Part shown: positions 34,731 to 44,400 of the stretch, one piece after another
Layout of the letters: every line of letters begins with the position of its first letter
Position numbering within the stretch: position 1 is the stretch's first letter
Assembly (NCBI GenBank): GCA_964397305.1
Contig: CAYNIP010000009.1
Span: 61,090-125,089, forward strand
Source of the DNA: JAAUTY01 sp964397305
GTDB lineage: Bacteria > Cyanobacteriota > Cyanobacteriia > Cyanobacteriales > Spirulinaceae
Reading direction: 5' to 3'
DNA: 64,000 bases
Notes under the pieces: generated by a model
Told to the model about the DNA's origin: nothing
Database searches by the model: none
What the model saw: the letters and a program-made list of their open reading frames with translations, nothing else
Position numbers and translations under genes: made by a program

Positions 34731-37139
34731 TTACTGAGCAGTACAGGCCGCCGTGGGGACTTGCACGGTTTGATTCTGAACCCGATAGCGGTTGCCTTGG
34801 TTCCCCAAGTTTGTCAGGGCAGCGGGTAAGGGAGCGACCCCCGGTCCGCCCGTAGTGGCGATGGGGGCTGCCAGCCCTGACAGTTCTAAGACAGCTCCTG
34901 CAACTTGGCGACGGAAGAAGTAGTCGATTTGAGTAGGGATACTGTTGAGGACGACGTTGTTTTCTAAACGCAGACAGAGAACCGAGTTTGCTTGTCGGGA
35001 GCGCAGGGAAATTCGTCCATTCCCTCCGGTTGCACCATTGTTACGAACGATGGTATTGCCGCGCACGGTCGCATTTAAGCGCCCTGAATCTTCAACGTTG
35101 ACACGAATGCCGTCATTACCGGCATTCACTACGCGGTTGTTTTCAATCAGGACAGTGGCGATCGCCGTGTTCGGTGGCAACGCACCATCATCATCGTCCA
35201 GACTCACATCAATGCCTCGCCCCGCCACATTCGTGACCTGGTTATCCCGAATCGTCATCTCATTAAAGCGAGAATTGACCCGTGCCCGGACGTGAATACC
35301 GTTTTGCCCCATATCCTGAATCACGTTATTGGCGATGGTTGCCGTAGTAACGATACCGTTCCCCACAGAGCCGAAGCTAATGCCTTTGTCGGGGAAGTTG
35401 ATCACGGTATTATTGCTAACCTCGATCGCCAACTGAGCCCCCGTATCCAGGTTAACATCAATTCCATCCGCACCGCCTGTCACCGTGCCTTGATTGAGCA
35501 CCGTATTATTCAGGATTTGTACTGTTGCTGTGGCCGTGCCTGCACAGGGAATAAAGGGCGAGCCCTGGCGGCAGAGGTTGATCTCAATACCATCAATATC
35601 ATAGGCCGTGGCATTGAAGGTTGTGTCCACGCGGTTGCCGCTGATCAAAACATCGGCATCACCGCGATTATTAGTCAGAAAAATAGCCCCATTCAAGTCG
35701 TTAAAGGCCGGGTTATTATTCATGCGAGTATTCAAGACCGTATTATCGAGAATCCGCACGATCTCAGTGGCATTCTCCAGGTAAATCCCCTCCCCGATCG
35801 CATTGCTGACCCGGTTATTGCTGATCGTGACATTGCTCACATTGCGGCCGAGGAGGCCACGGATGCCATCGCCCGGCGTACTGGCATCCAGCACTTGCAC
35901 CTCAAAGCCCGAGACCGTAGTATTGCTCCCCAGCGTGATCACGCCGTTTCCTGCGCCTACCGTGCCGGCCACACGCGGCAAGACCCCCGTGCCCGAGCGG
36001 GGCAACTGGACCACTCCCGAGCGGGCGGTGTGCTGCGATCGCACATTCAGCAACTGCACCGGCCCCGTCGAGAGCAACTGCACATTGGCCGGCAGCGTGA
36101 AGGGCGCGATCGTCGCGCCGTTGCCCGCATCGACATACACAATCTGATTCCCATCCGAGACCACCCGGCTCAGGGCCTCGGCCAGGGAGCCAAAGGGGCT
36201 GCCCACGGTGCCATCGCCGCCACCGCTGCCCAGGGTGACGTGGTGAAAGAAATAGGGCTTGCCCGTCGCCGGGTTCAGGGCCAGCACATCATCGACGGCG
36301 ATGGTCGCCGCTCGGCTCACCGACTCATCCAGCCGCGCCAAGACCGGGCTCACGGCTCGCGCAGCAGCGCGCGATCGCACCCCGCCCCACCCAGCGCCCA
36401 CCCGGAAGAGCAGATTTGTGCCAAACTCCGCATCGTGCTGCACCCCAGCACTGAGGCGGATCAGGTCATTGGGGCGCGCCTCCAGGCGAACTTCAACCCC
36501 CGCCCAGCCCTGGCTACTTTCGGGCCGTTGATAGTAGCCCCGCACGTAGCTGCGGAGTTCGCCGGCCTCGCCAAACTCCAGCAGGCGACCGCCGATCTCC
36601 AGATCGGCTCCGGCCAGGGCCACCTGGTCGATGAAGAGAAAGTTGCCGCCAAAGAAAGGTGTAAAGCGGCTCGGCCCCGAGGCAATGGGGAGATAGCCAT
36701 TCAAGCGGACATCCAGATCCCCCAGGGTTTCCAACCCGAAGCCGAGCTGGTGAAACTCGCGAAACTCCGTGCGGCGATAGTCGTAGCCAACGTAGCCGCC
36801 CCAGGTGCGATTGAGGGTGTCATCAAACAGGCGATAGCCCAGGAGGGTACTGGCGGCAAACCGCGCGCCATTGTCCAGAATCAGGCGCGTCTGAGAAAAG
36901 CCCACGGCCTGCCCGGGGGTCTGCCACAAGGGCACAAAGCCCTCCAGTTGCCCAAAGCCGTCGTAGCCGCCGCCGGAGGAATTGTAGCTACCCCCAAAGC
37001 GCGGCTCAATCACCAAATCCGCCGCCGTCCCTGTACCAGTTTCGGGGGCCGAGCCCTGGGCGATCGCCCCTCCAGCGCTGCCCAACACCGCACAACTCAC
37101 CAGCGCCAGCACCGCGCCCCAGCGTTCCATTTCCTTCAT
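34731..37139 (-). CDS. Surface protein: N-terminal beta-barrel, C-terminal right-handed beta-helix
   Basis: 802 residues. A signal peptide (AVLALVSCAVLGSAGGAIAQ) is followed by about 230 residues with alternating hydrophobic/polar strands and aromatic-rich strands (GGYVGYDYRRTEF; FTPFFGGNFLFID; YVRGYYQRPESSQGWAGVEV), like an inverse-autotransporter or intimin-type barrel. After a linker, residues about 300-800 contain many parallel beta-helix rungs with the recurrent pattern VTISNNRVSNAIGEGIYLEN, VLISGNRV, ATIANNVIQDMGQNGIHV and VLIENNRVVNAGNDGIRV. Two cysteine pairs occur in the helix part. Likely outer-membrane anchored with the helix outside the cell; ligand unknown. Confidence 0.75.
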   Translation of the reverse strand: MKEMERWGAVLALVSCAVLGSAGGAIAQGSAPETGTGTAADLVIEPRFGGSYNSSGGGYDGFGQLEGFVPLWQTPGQAVGFSQTRLILDNGARFAASTLLGYRLFDDTLNRTWGGYVGYDYRRTEFREFHQLGFGLETLGDLDVRLNGYLPIASGPSRFTPFFGGNFLFIDQVALAGADLEIGGRLLEFGEAGELRSYVRGYYQRPESSQGWAGVEVRLEARPNDLIRLSAGVQHDAEFGTNLLFRVGAGWGGVRSRAAARAVSPVLARLDESVSRAATIAVDDVLALNPATGKPYFFHHVTLGSGGGDGTVGSPFGSLAEALSRVVSDGNQIVYVDAGNGATIAPFTLPANVQLLSTGPVQLLNVRSQHTARSGVVQLPRSGTGVLPRVAGTVGAGNGVITLGSNTTVSGFEVQVLDASTPGDGIRGLLGRNVSNVTISNNRVSNAIGEGIYLENATEIVRILDNTVLNTRMNNNPAFNDLNGAIFLTNNRGDADVLISGNRVDTTFNATAYDIDGIEINLCRQGSPFIPCAGTATATVQILNNTVLNQGTVTGGADGIDVNLDTGAQLAIEVSNNTVINFPDKGISFGSVGNGIVTTATIANNVIQDMGQNGIHVRARVNSRFNEMTIRDNQVTNVAGRGIDVSLDDDDGALPPNTAIATVLIENNRVVNAGNDGIRVNVEDSGRLNATVRGNTIVRNNGATGGNGRISLRSRQANSVLCLRLENNVVLNSIPTQIDYFFRRQVAGAVLELSGLAAPIATTGGPGVAPLPAALTNLGNQGNRYRVQNQTVQVPTAACTAQ

Positions 37140-37489
37140 ATTCGTCCCCTCAACACCCAGGTTTACGACCTAGCAAAATCTTGCCGGTCATTACTTTAGA
37201 AGTTACGGATTACCAAGACGTTAAGAGCGGGTAATGGTCGCTTTATGGCTCAGGGGCAATGGCGGCCAGTCTCGCTCGCCCCCAAAAGCGGGGCTCAAGC
37301 CCAACTACGTCTACAGCCCGCAAGCGCCCTTAGGGTTTGTCATCAATTACTCACAAGACCCTTGCCAGCACTAGCCTTGAGGCGATGAGACTGACAAGAC
37401 TTGCTGAGGTCCCAAAGTCGTCTTGGGCGGAATTCTGGCTTTCCCTTGACGACACGTCCTAGGAACTGGGCCCGCCTCACCGCCCCGGC

Positions 37490-37521
37490 TTGACTCTCCA
37501 CCTTAGGGGAGAGTCTATGCT
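37490..37521 (+). promoter_or_regulatory. MerR-family type promoter/operator of the copper ATPase gene
   Basis: The -35 box TTGACT (37490-37495) and the -10 box TATGCT (37516-37521) are separated by 20 bp instead of 17. The spacer region holds a perfect 8-bp dyad, GACTCTCC (37492-37499) and GGAGAGTC (37508-37515). An overlong spacer with a central dyad is the hallmark of promoters activated by MerR-family metal sensors such as CueR or ZntR. The ATG of the ATPase is 27 bp downstream. No merR-like gene is in the window. Confidence 0.8.
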
Positions 37522-37547
37522 GGCGATAGGCCAGTTGGAATTTGGTC

Positions 37548-39818
37548 ATGGAACAGCAAAGTTTTCGCCTCTATGGCATGAGCTGCGCCGCCTGCGCTCA
37601 GCGGATCGAGAAAGTGTTGGGCCGCGCGGCGGGGGTCGCCGCCTGCCAGGTTAACTTTGCGGCGGAACAGGCCCAGGTCGCCTACGACCCCGCTCAGATT
37701 GATCTCGCTAGCCTGGAAGCTGTGGTGCAAAAAGCCGGGTATCGGGCCGAGATCCTCAAGAACCCCCTGACTGCCCCGGGGGAGGCCGAGGCGGCGGCGC
37801 GCGATCGCGAATCTCGCCAGTTGCAACGCAAGCTCCTCCTGGGGGGCAGCGTCAGTCTGATTCTCATGATTGGCGGTCTGCCCATGATGACCGGCCTGCC
37901 GCTGCCCTGGATTCCGCACTGGCTCCATGACCCCTGGCTGCAACTGCTGCTCACCACCCCCGTCATGGCCTGGGTGGGCCAATCTTTCTTTGTCGGCGGC
38001 TGGAAAGCATTGCGGCAGCGCAGTGCTGACATGAACTCGCTGGTGGCCCTCGGCACGGGGTCGGCTTACCTCTATTCACTGTTGCCAACCTTTTTCCCCG
38101 TTTGGCTCGAGGCCCAGGGCTTGCAAACGGATGTCTATTACGAAATTGCCGCCGTGGTGATTACCCTGGTGCTGCTGGGGCGCTGGTTTGAGCATCGGGC
38201 TCGCCGGGAGACTGCGGCGGCCCTGCGGAAACTCATGGGCTTGCAGGCCAAGGTGGCTCACCGCCTCCGGGAAGGTCAAGTGGAAGATGTTCCCCTCGAA
38301 TGGGTGCAGGTGGGCGATCGCCTGCTCGTGCGCCCCGGGGAAACAATCCCGGTCGATGGTTGCATTTTCCAAGGCCGCTCCGCTGTTGATGAGTCCATGG
38401 TGACGGGGGAGAGCTTACCCGTAGCCAAGGGGCCGGGGGATGAGGTCATCGGCGCAACCCTGAATCAGACCGGTAGCTTCCAGTTCGAGGCCGCCCGGGT
38501 CGGTCAAGATACGGTGCTGGCCCAGATCGTGCGGCTGGTGCAGCAGGCCCAAAATTCCAAAGCGCCGATCCAGAAGCTGGCAGACCGCGTAACTGGCTGG
38601 TTTGTGCCGGTGGTGATGGCGATCGCGATCGCCACCTTCGTGGTCTGGTACGTCACCACCGGCAACTTGACCCTCGCCATGCTGACCACCGTGGGCGTGC
38701 TGGTCATTGCTTGCCCCTGTGCCCTCGGTCTGGCAACTCCCACATCGGTCATGGTGGGCACGGGTAAGGGGGCCGAGTATGGCATCTTGATCGATGGTGC
38801 CGACAGCCTCGAGATTGCCCACCGCCTCCAGACCATCGTGCTCGATAAAACGGGGACCCTCACCCAGGGCCGGCCCCAGGTGACGGACTTCCTCGCCGTG
38901 GGGGGCGTCGGGGAGGAAATGGAGCTGCTGCGCTGGGCGGCAGCCGTGGAGCAGGCCTCGGAGCATCCTTTGGCGGCGGCCGTGGTAGATTATGCGCGCC
39001 GTCAGGGCCTGGACTCCTGGCCGGCGGTGGCAGACTTTGAGGCGATCGTCGGTCACGGTGTCCAGGCCCGCGTCGCCGGCCGTGCGGTCAAGCTGGGAAC
39101 CCAGCGCTGGTTGGCGGCCCAGGAGATCGCGACGGCGATCCCCCTGGCCGCAGGGGAGGCGATCGCCGCCCGGGCCCAGGCCTGGGAGGCCGAAGCCAAG
39201 ACGGTGATCTGGCTGGCGGTGGATGAGCAGGTGTGCGGCCTGCTGGCGATCGCCGATGCTCTCAAGCCCCAGGCCGCCGCCATTGTGCAAACCCTGCGCC
39301 GCATGAACCTGGAAGTGGTGATGTTGACCGGGGATAATCAGGCAACGGCCGAGGCGATCGCCCACCAAGCCGGGATCGTCCGAGTCTACGCCCAAGTTCA
39401 CCCCGACCAAAAAGCGGCACTCATCCGCCAACTCCAAAGCGAGGGCAAGTGCGTGGCGATGGTGGGAGACGGCATCAACGATGCCCCGGCCCTGGCTCAA
39501 GCGGATGTTGGTATCGCCATCGGCACGGGGACCGATGTGGCGATGGCGGCGGCTGACATTACCCTGATGGGCGGCGACCTCGCGGGCATCGTCACGGCGA
39601 TTCAGCTCAGTCGCGCCACCCTCCGCAATATTCGCAGCAATCTCTTCTTTGCCTTCATCTACAACGTCGCCGGGATTCCCATCGCCGCCGGGATTCTCTT
39701 CCCGGTCTTCGGCTGGCTGCTAAACCCAATGCTCGCTGGGGCAGCGATGGCCCTGAGTTCTCTGTCCGTCGTCACCAATGCCCTGCGCCTGCGTTCCTTC
39801 CGGCCCCGTCTTGGTTGA
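37548..39818 (+). CDS. copA: Copper-translocating P1B-type ATPase
   Basis: 756 residues from the ATG at 37548; a TTG two codons upstream is less likely. One heavy-metal-associated domain with GMSCAACAQR at the N-terminus, eight membrane segments, the actuator TGE (VTGESLP), the copper-selective CPC in the sixth membrane segment (ACPCALGLATPT), the phosphorylated Asp in DKTGT, the SEHPLA motif and GDGINDAPAL. CPC and CAAC indicate Cu(I). It exports copper from the cytosol or, like PacS, loads it into thylakoids; which one cannot be told. Controlled by the MerR-type promoter upstream. Confidence 0.93.
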   Translation: MEQQSFRLYGMSCAACAQRIEKVLGRAAGVAACQVNFAAEQAQVAYDPAQIDLASLEAVVQKAGYRAEILKNPLTAPGEAEAAARDRESRQLQRKLLLGGSVSLILMIGGLPMMTGLPLPWIPHWLHDPWLQLLLTTPVMAWVGQSFFVGGWKALRQRSADMNSLVALGTGSAYLYSLLPTFFPVWLEAQGLQTDVYYEIAAVVITLVLLGRWFEHRARRETAAALRKLMGLQAKVAHRLREGQVEDVPLEWVQVGDRLLVRPGETIPVDGCIFQGRSAVDESMVTGESLPVAKGPGDEVIGATLNQTGSFQFEAARVGQDTVLAQIVRLVQQAQNSKAPIQKLADRVTGWFVPVVMAIAIATFVVWYVTTGNLTLAMLTTVGVLVIACPCALGLATPTSVMVGTGKGAEYGILIDGADSLEIAHRLQTIVLDKTGTLTQGRPQVTDFLAVGGVGEEMELLRWAAAVEQASEHPLAAAVVDYARRQGLDSWPAVADFEAIVGHGVQARVAGRAVKLGTQRWLAAQEIATAIPLAAGEAIAARAQAWEAEAKTVIWLAVDEQVCGLLAIADALKPQAAAIVQTLRRMNLEVVMLTGDNQATAEAIAHQAGIVRVYAQVHPDQKAALIRQLQSEGKCVAMVGDGINDAPALAQADVGIAIGTGTDVAMAAADITLMGGDLAGIVTAIQLSRATLRNIRSNLFFAFIYNVAGIPIAAGILFPVFGWLLNPMLAGAAMALSSLSVVTNALRLRSFRPRLG

Positions 39819-39871
39819 GCGGAGCGCGGGGGGAGAGTGGCGATGTTTCCCCAATTCCGAGTGAACGCAGT

Positions 39872-40000
39872 TTTACGCGGGATGTTGGGACTCCTTCGCA
39901 CAACCCTCACCCCAACCTCGCTCCCAACTTGGGAGCGGGGCTTCTGGCTCCCCTGCTCCCAAGGAGGGCGCAGGGGAGTCTCCCCAGGGCAATGCACCCC
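39872..40000. repeat. Palindromic intergenic repeat next to brxL
   Basis: TTTTACGCGGGATGTTGGGA and the following CAACCCTCACCCCAACCTCG are diverged copies of the repeat at 63742-63796. Then come CTCCCAACTTGGGAG and CTCCCCTGCTCCCAAGGAGG palindromes and a half end GCAATGCACCCC like the MITE ends at 28885 and 33335. It begins 54 bp after the copA stop and ends 24 bp short of the brxL stop. Confidence 0.65.
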
Positions 40001-40023
40001 GAGAGGCTCCTCCTCCAGTCGGG

Positions 40024-41481
40024 CTAACAGACATCAACCAGAATCTCCTCCCCGAGGGACTTGAACTCCTCATCAAGCTTCAGCAAGGATTTACGAATCT
40101 CTTGCCGCATCTCCACGGCTGGCTTGAGGCATTCACGCTCGTAATCGGCGAGGGTTAGCTCGAAGTGCGGATAGAGGAGTTTGAGGAAACCGGTCGCGGA
40201 TTTGAGGATTGCGTTTTGGTCGCGGATGTTGGCTGTGTGGTTGAATTTTGTATGGCTTTGAGCGTAGACATAAAAGCGGTTATCGCGGCGGAGGGTGAGC
40301 AAGACTTCGCCGAAGAAGTCCATTTTCAGACCGACTTGATGAGCAATCATATCGCGCTGAAACTTGGGAATTTTCCAGCCCGGAATCACTCCCGCGAGCC
40401 GGTCGATGAAAGCCGTTTCTGAGAGGAAATCAGGGAGGTTGGCAAACAGGTTGTTGGAGGAACGGGGTTGCAGATTGGAATTCAAGTCAATGTTGGCGAG
40501 CATGACGAGGGAGCAATCGCTACTGATGTCGGCGAAACCAGCGCGGTTGTAGCGACCATTGGCGAGGTAGGTTTTCAGGGGGCCGATCACTTCATCAGGG
40601 TTGTCAAAGGTAAGGCTTTGGACTTCATCCAGCACCACGACATCGTGGCGACCTAGCAGGCCGACTTCTTTGGTTCTGCCGTTAATAAACAGTTGGGCGG
40701 GCGTTGCCTTACCGCCACTGATCACGGCAACTCTGCTGCTAATATTCTCAAAAATAAAGCTTTTGCCGGTACCTTTGGGGGCCAGTTCGACAACGTGATA
40801 ATTGGCTTCGACGAGCGGCAACAAGCGAGCAAGCATCCAACGCTTGGCTGCGCTACTGTAAGTAGGATGTTCAGGGTTAAATCCCATGGAGCAAAGAAGC
40901 AGATCGCGCCAGGTCTCAAAATTGAAGTGGGCACGACAACTGGCGTAGTCTTCAAGGTTAATGGCAGAGCATTGAAAGGGGTCAAAGTCCAGAATTTCTA
41001 GTTCACCCTTGGGGATCATGGACAGGCTAATTTTGCCCCAAAGGCCTTGGCGTAGTAGTTGTTTGTTGCGCTGAATGAGGTCGGTGGGAATGGCGCAATC
41101 GTCAAAGTTGAGGACAGGGATTTTTGCTTTTGGTTCGGGGATTCGTTCACCGTTCGATTTTAATTTTACTCGCACTTGCATCAGGGCGATTAGCTTGCGA
41201 ACTTCACCTTGGGTGAGGTCAAACAAGATGACATTGGCATCGTCTTTGCGGGGGAGTGCTTTGGTGGTAAAGTTGCTCACTTTGGTGAGTTCATCGCGGC
41301 TGAGGGGGCCGCGGCCAGGGACGATTTTATCGAGCAGCCATTCGGCGACAAAGCTGGGCAGGCCGATCGCGTTGAGGCCGCTGGAGGGCAGGCGGCTTTT
41401 ATCGATCGCTAAGAGGCCAAAAATCTGGCGGACGCGATCGCTGTCGTAAATTGCCTGGGTGGCAAGATTAGAGGAAGTCAT
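40024..41481 (-). CDS. brxL: BREX AAA+ protein BrxL (short form)
   Basis: 485 residues from the ATG at 41481 (MTSSNLATQAI); a TTG four codons upstream is possible. The N-terminal domain (about 1-190) is followed by an AAA+ core: Walker A APKGTGKSF near residues 233-241 and Walker B VVVLDEVQSL near 282. The fold and order match BrxL, formerly called Lon-like. The protein is of the short type, about 450-490 residues, and no Ser-Lys Lon protease domain is visible. The start lies inside the end of the preceding gene (14-bp overlap), so the two are coupled. Last gene of the defence operon; a repeat follows its stop by 24 bp. Confidence 0.85.
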   Translation of the reverse strand: MTSSNLATQAIYDSDRVRQIFGLLAIDKSRLPSSGLNAIGLPSFVAEWLLDKIVPGRGPLSRDELTKVSNFTTKALPRKDDANVILFDLTQGEVRKLIALMQVRVKLKSNGERIPEPKAKIPVLNFDDCAIPTDLIQRNKQLLRQGLWGKISLSMIPKGELEILDFDPFQCSAINLEDYASCRAHFNFETWRDLLLCSMGFNPEHPTYSSAAKRWMLARLLPLVEANYHVVELAPKGTGKSFIFENISSRVAVISGGKATPAQLFINGRTKEVGLLGRHDVVVLDEVQSLTFDNPDEVIGPLKTYLANGRYNRAGFADISSDCSLVMLANIDLNSNLQPRSSNNLFANLPDFLSETAFIDRLAGVIPGWKIPKFQRDMIAHQVGLKMDFFGEVLLTLRRDNRFYVYAQSHTKFNHTANIRDQNAILKSATGFLKLLYPHFELTLADYERECLKPAVEMRQEIRKSLLKLDEEFKSLGEEILVDVC

Positions 41482-44400
41482 CAAGGTTTTCAATGCCGCT
41501 GCTAAACATTTGCTCGATGGTTATGGCTGATTCTGCACTGAGTTCGGCCTGGGCGGGGCGATCGCCGGGATAGCAAAAACTTAGTTGCCCGCTCAGTGTC
41601 AGTTGTTTGCCTGCCTGTCCGGGCGGCAGTTCGGGACAGTTCTGTAACGTGAGGGTGGTTTGCCAGGTCTGTTGGGCGGGGATGCGGTCGGCGATCGCCC
41701 GTCCCGCTTGCCATGCCGACAGTTCGCTCATTTGCAGCACGAGATCGGTGAGAGCAACAGAATTTTCATTTCTAATCGTAACCGTCAGTTCGCCCGCCTC
41801 GCGCGGTTTGCCGCTGCCGGTGATGGTGACGAAGACGGGCAAGCGCTGGACTTGGCGACGGAGGACAGAGACGCCGACGACAACTTCTTCGGGGAACAGG
41901 CCGCCGTGGGGACCGATGGCGCTGCGGTCGGTGGCGTAGGTGTAGGCGTTGAGGTAGCCGCCGCCTTTGATGACGCTGATCTCGTGGGGGAGCCCGAAGC
42001 ACTGGGGGTCGAGATAGGCAAAGCCGGGGTCGTCGGTGCGGCCCAGGATCATCCGGCCTTTGCACTCGCGGGCGTCGGGCGGCGGGACGAGCTGCGGCGT
42101 TTTGCCGAGGATTTGGCCGTGGTCGCTGGCGATGATGACTTGCAGGCGATCGGGTTCGGGGTATTGTTCTAGGCAGTGGTTGATGCCTTTGGCAAGGCCT
42201 TCGAGGACGTGCGATCGCTTGACTAAATCTAAGCTTTGCCAATCGTTATGGCTGTGATAGAGTTCGTCCAATTCCACCGTATCCCAACAATAGATTTGGT
42301 ATTTTTTGCAGGCTAAATCTTTGTAAAGTTGGCGAACTTGGCGATCGCTATAACGGCGACCCTGGGGATAGTCGAAGCCTTTGGCTACGTCGCCGTTCCA
42401 GGTGGGGTGGTTGGGCAATTGTTGGGCGTAGAGGCTCCATTTAGCATACTCTGTTTTGGTCGGTAAGATGCTGAAGCGGGGGGCGAGATCTTGGGTGAGT
42501 TCCAGTTGGCTGAGGCGGGCGAGGTGGCCGAGAAATTCTTGGTGGTCGAGCCAGCCTAAACCATCGACGACGACCCAAAGAATGGGGTCGGTTTGGCTGA
42601 GTTGGCTCGCTAAACTACCGACGCTGTAGTTGAGCAGGGAGCGATCGACGGGGGCATGGGTGAGGGTGGGATAGTGCTGGAGCAGCCAGTCGGCGAAGCT
42701 TTCGGCGAGGCGATCGCTCTGCCGCTCGCCCATCGGCGCTTGCTGGACGGCGATCTCCCAGCGGCGGTAGGGAAGATACTGCTGCGTGGCCCAGGTGAGG
42801 GCGGTGTCGGGGTCGGCGTCGGGGCTGAGGGGTGCGGGTTGGGGTGGGGCTTGCTGCTGTTGGAGGTTACGTTTTTGTGGGGGGCTGAGGTAGGCGCGCA
42901 GTTTGGTTTGGCGCTCGCCTGTAATCCACTGCGGGCGGCTGTGGAGGACTTGGTAGGCTTGTTGGGCGATGCGCTCAGCGCCGGGGAGTTGGGTCAGGTC
43001 GAGGGGGTCGAGGTCGCTGAGGTCGCTGCGGTAGAAGCGATCGCGCCAGTAGGCGTCAAATTCTTGGCAAAGGTGCTCGGGGATCGGCCGGGGGTAGGGG
43101 CCCAGCTCGGGAAGGGGCGGTTCGGCAATGCCGAGCCAGCGCCGCAGAAGGGTGTGTTTCTCGGCGGGTTGGTAGTAGGGAGCGAGGGGATGCTGCTGGT
43201 GCTGGCGGCTCCAGGCGCCCTCGAGGGGGCGGGCATCGGCGGGGAGTTCGAGGGTAAGCCAGGCGGCGAGATGGTCAAGACTTGGCTCGGCAAGCCAAAG
43301 GTCGGGATCGCTGTCGCTGAGGTCGGCGAGCAGGCGGGCAATCGGGCGATCGGGGTAGCGGGCGAGGGCGCTGGCGAGGGTGAGGATTTGCCCGTCGTCC
43401 CAGGTGTCGGAAATGGGATCTTCGTCGAGGTAGTCGGCGATCGCGTCGCGCGGCGCTTTTAGGGTCTCGAAGTCGCTGCGCTTGCGCGCGTGCAACCATT
43501 CGGCGGCCCAGGCGCAAGGGTGCTGTCCAGCAATCCAGTAGGGGGCGTTGCTGCGGTCAAATTTTTCGAGGAATTCGACTTCGCTGCGAATGGCGATGTA
43601 GCCGCGCGGGATTGGGTAGGCTTTGGACGGATCGAGGACGATGGGACAGTCGGGGTCGGGGTCGGCTGGCGGCTGCTGGGCGAGGTAGCTAAAGAGGCTG
43701 GTGCGATCGCTGCTCTGGGGTGCTTCGCGATCGCGAGGGGTAGTCGAGGGCTGCGACGGGGTGGCAACCGTTGGGACGGGTTCTGGTTGCGGCTCCGGTT
43801 CGGGTTCCGGTTCTGGCTCAGTATCGAGAACGGGAACGGGGGTGGGTTCCGGTTCTGGGGTGGGTTCGGGCTCTGGCGCTGGCGTCGGTTCCGGTTCCGG
43901 GGCGATCGCCGGAGCCTGACTGGCTTCCAGAGCGGCGAGAAATTCCTCGGCGCTGGCGAAGCGGTCGGCGCGTTTGGGGGCGATCGCCTTGAGCATCACC
44001 GCAACCAATGCATCGCTCAAGTCGTCAGGATTGGCGACAAATTCGCGCGGGTCGGGGGCGGGTTGGTTGCGGGGCGGTTCGGGGGTGTCAAAGGGGTAGC
44101 GACTGGTGACACACTCGTAGAAGGTGAGACCGAGAGCGTAGAGGTCGCGGTCAATTTTGTCGTTTTTGCTGGCCTTGCGCGCCTTGAATTTCGGGGGCAT
44201 ATAGCGCCGCGTCCCGGCGCTTTCGTCGTAGTCGCCATCGTCAGAAATGGCGATGTTAAAGTCGATAATCTTGACGCCCTGTTCGGTCAGAAATAAGTTT
44301 TCGGGCTTGATGTCTTGGTGATAAATGCCGTTGTCGTGAATGTAGGCGAGGCCTTGGGCAGTTTGCTGAGCAATGGTAATGCTGTCGTTGAGAGAAAGTG

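Noticed and set aside
35292..37199. 635-codon plus-strand frame opposite the beta-helix surface protein
   Set aside because: It is the antisense of a gene with signal peptide and repeated beta-helix motifs. Its translation is rich in Arg, His, Gln and Ala with no domain pattern, as expected for a shadow of a GC-rich gene.
43700..43920. Repeated GGTTC-type tract that could be taken for a CRISPR or a tandem-repeat locus
   Set aside because: It has no spacer/repeat organisation and is the coding sequence of the Pro/Glu linker in the fusion protein.
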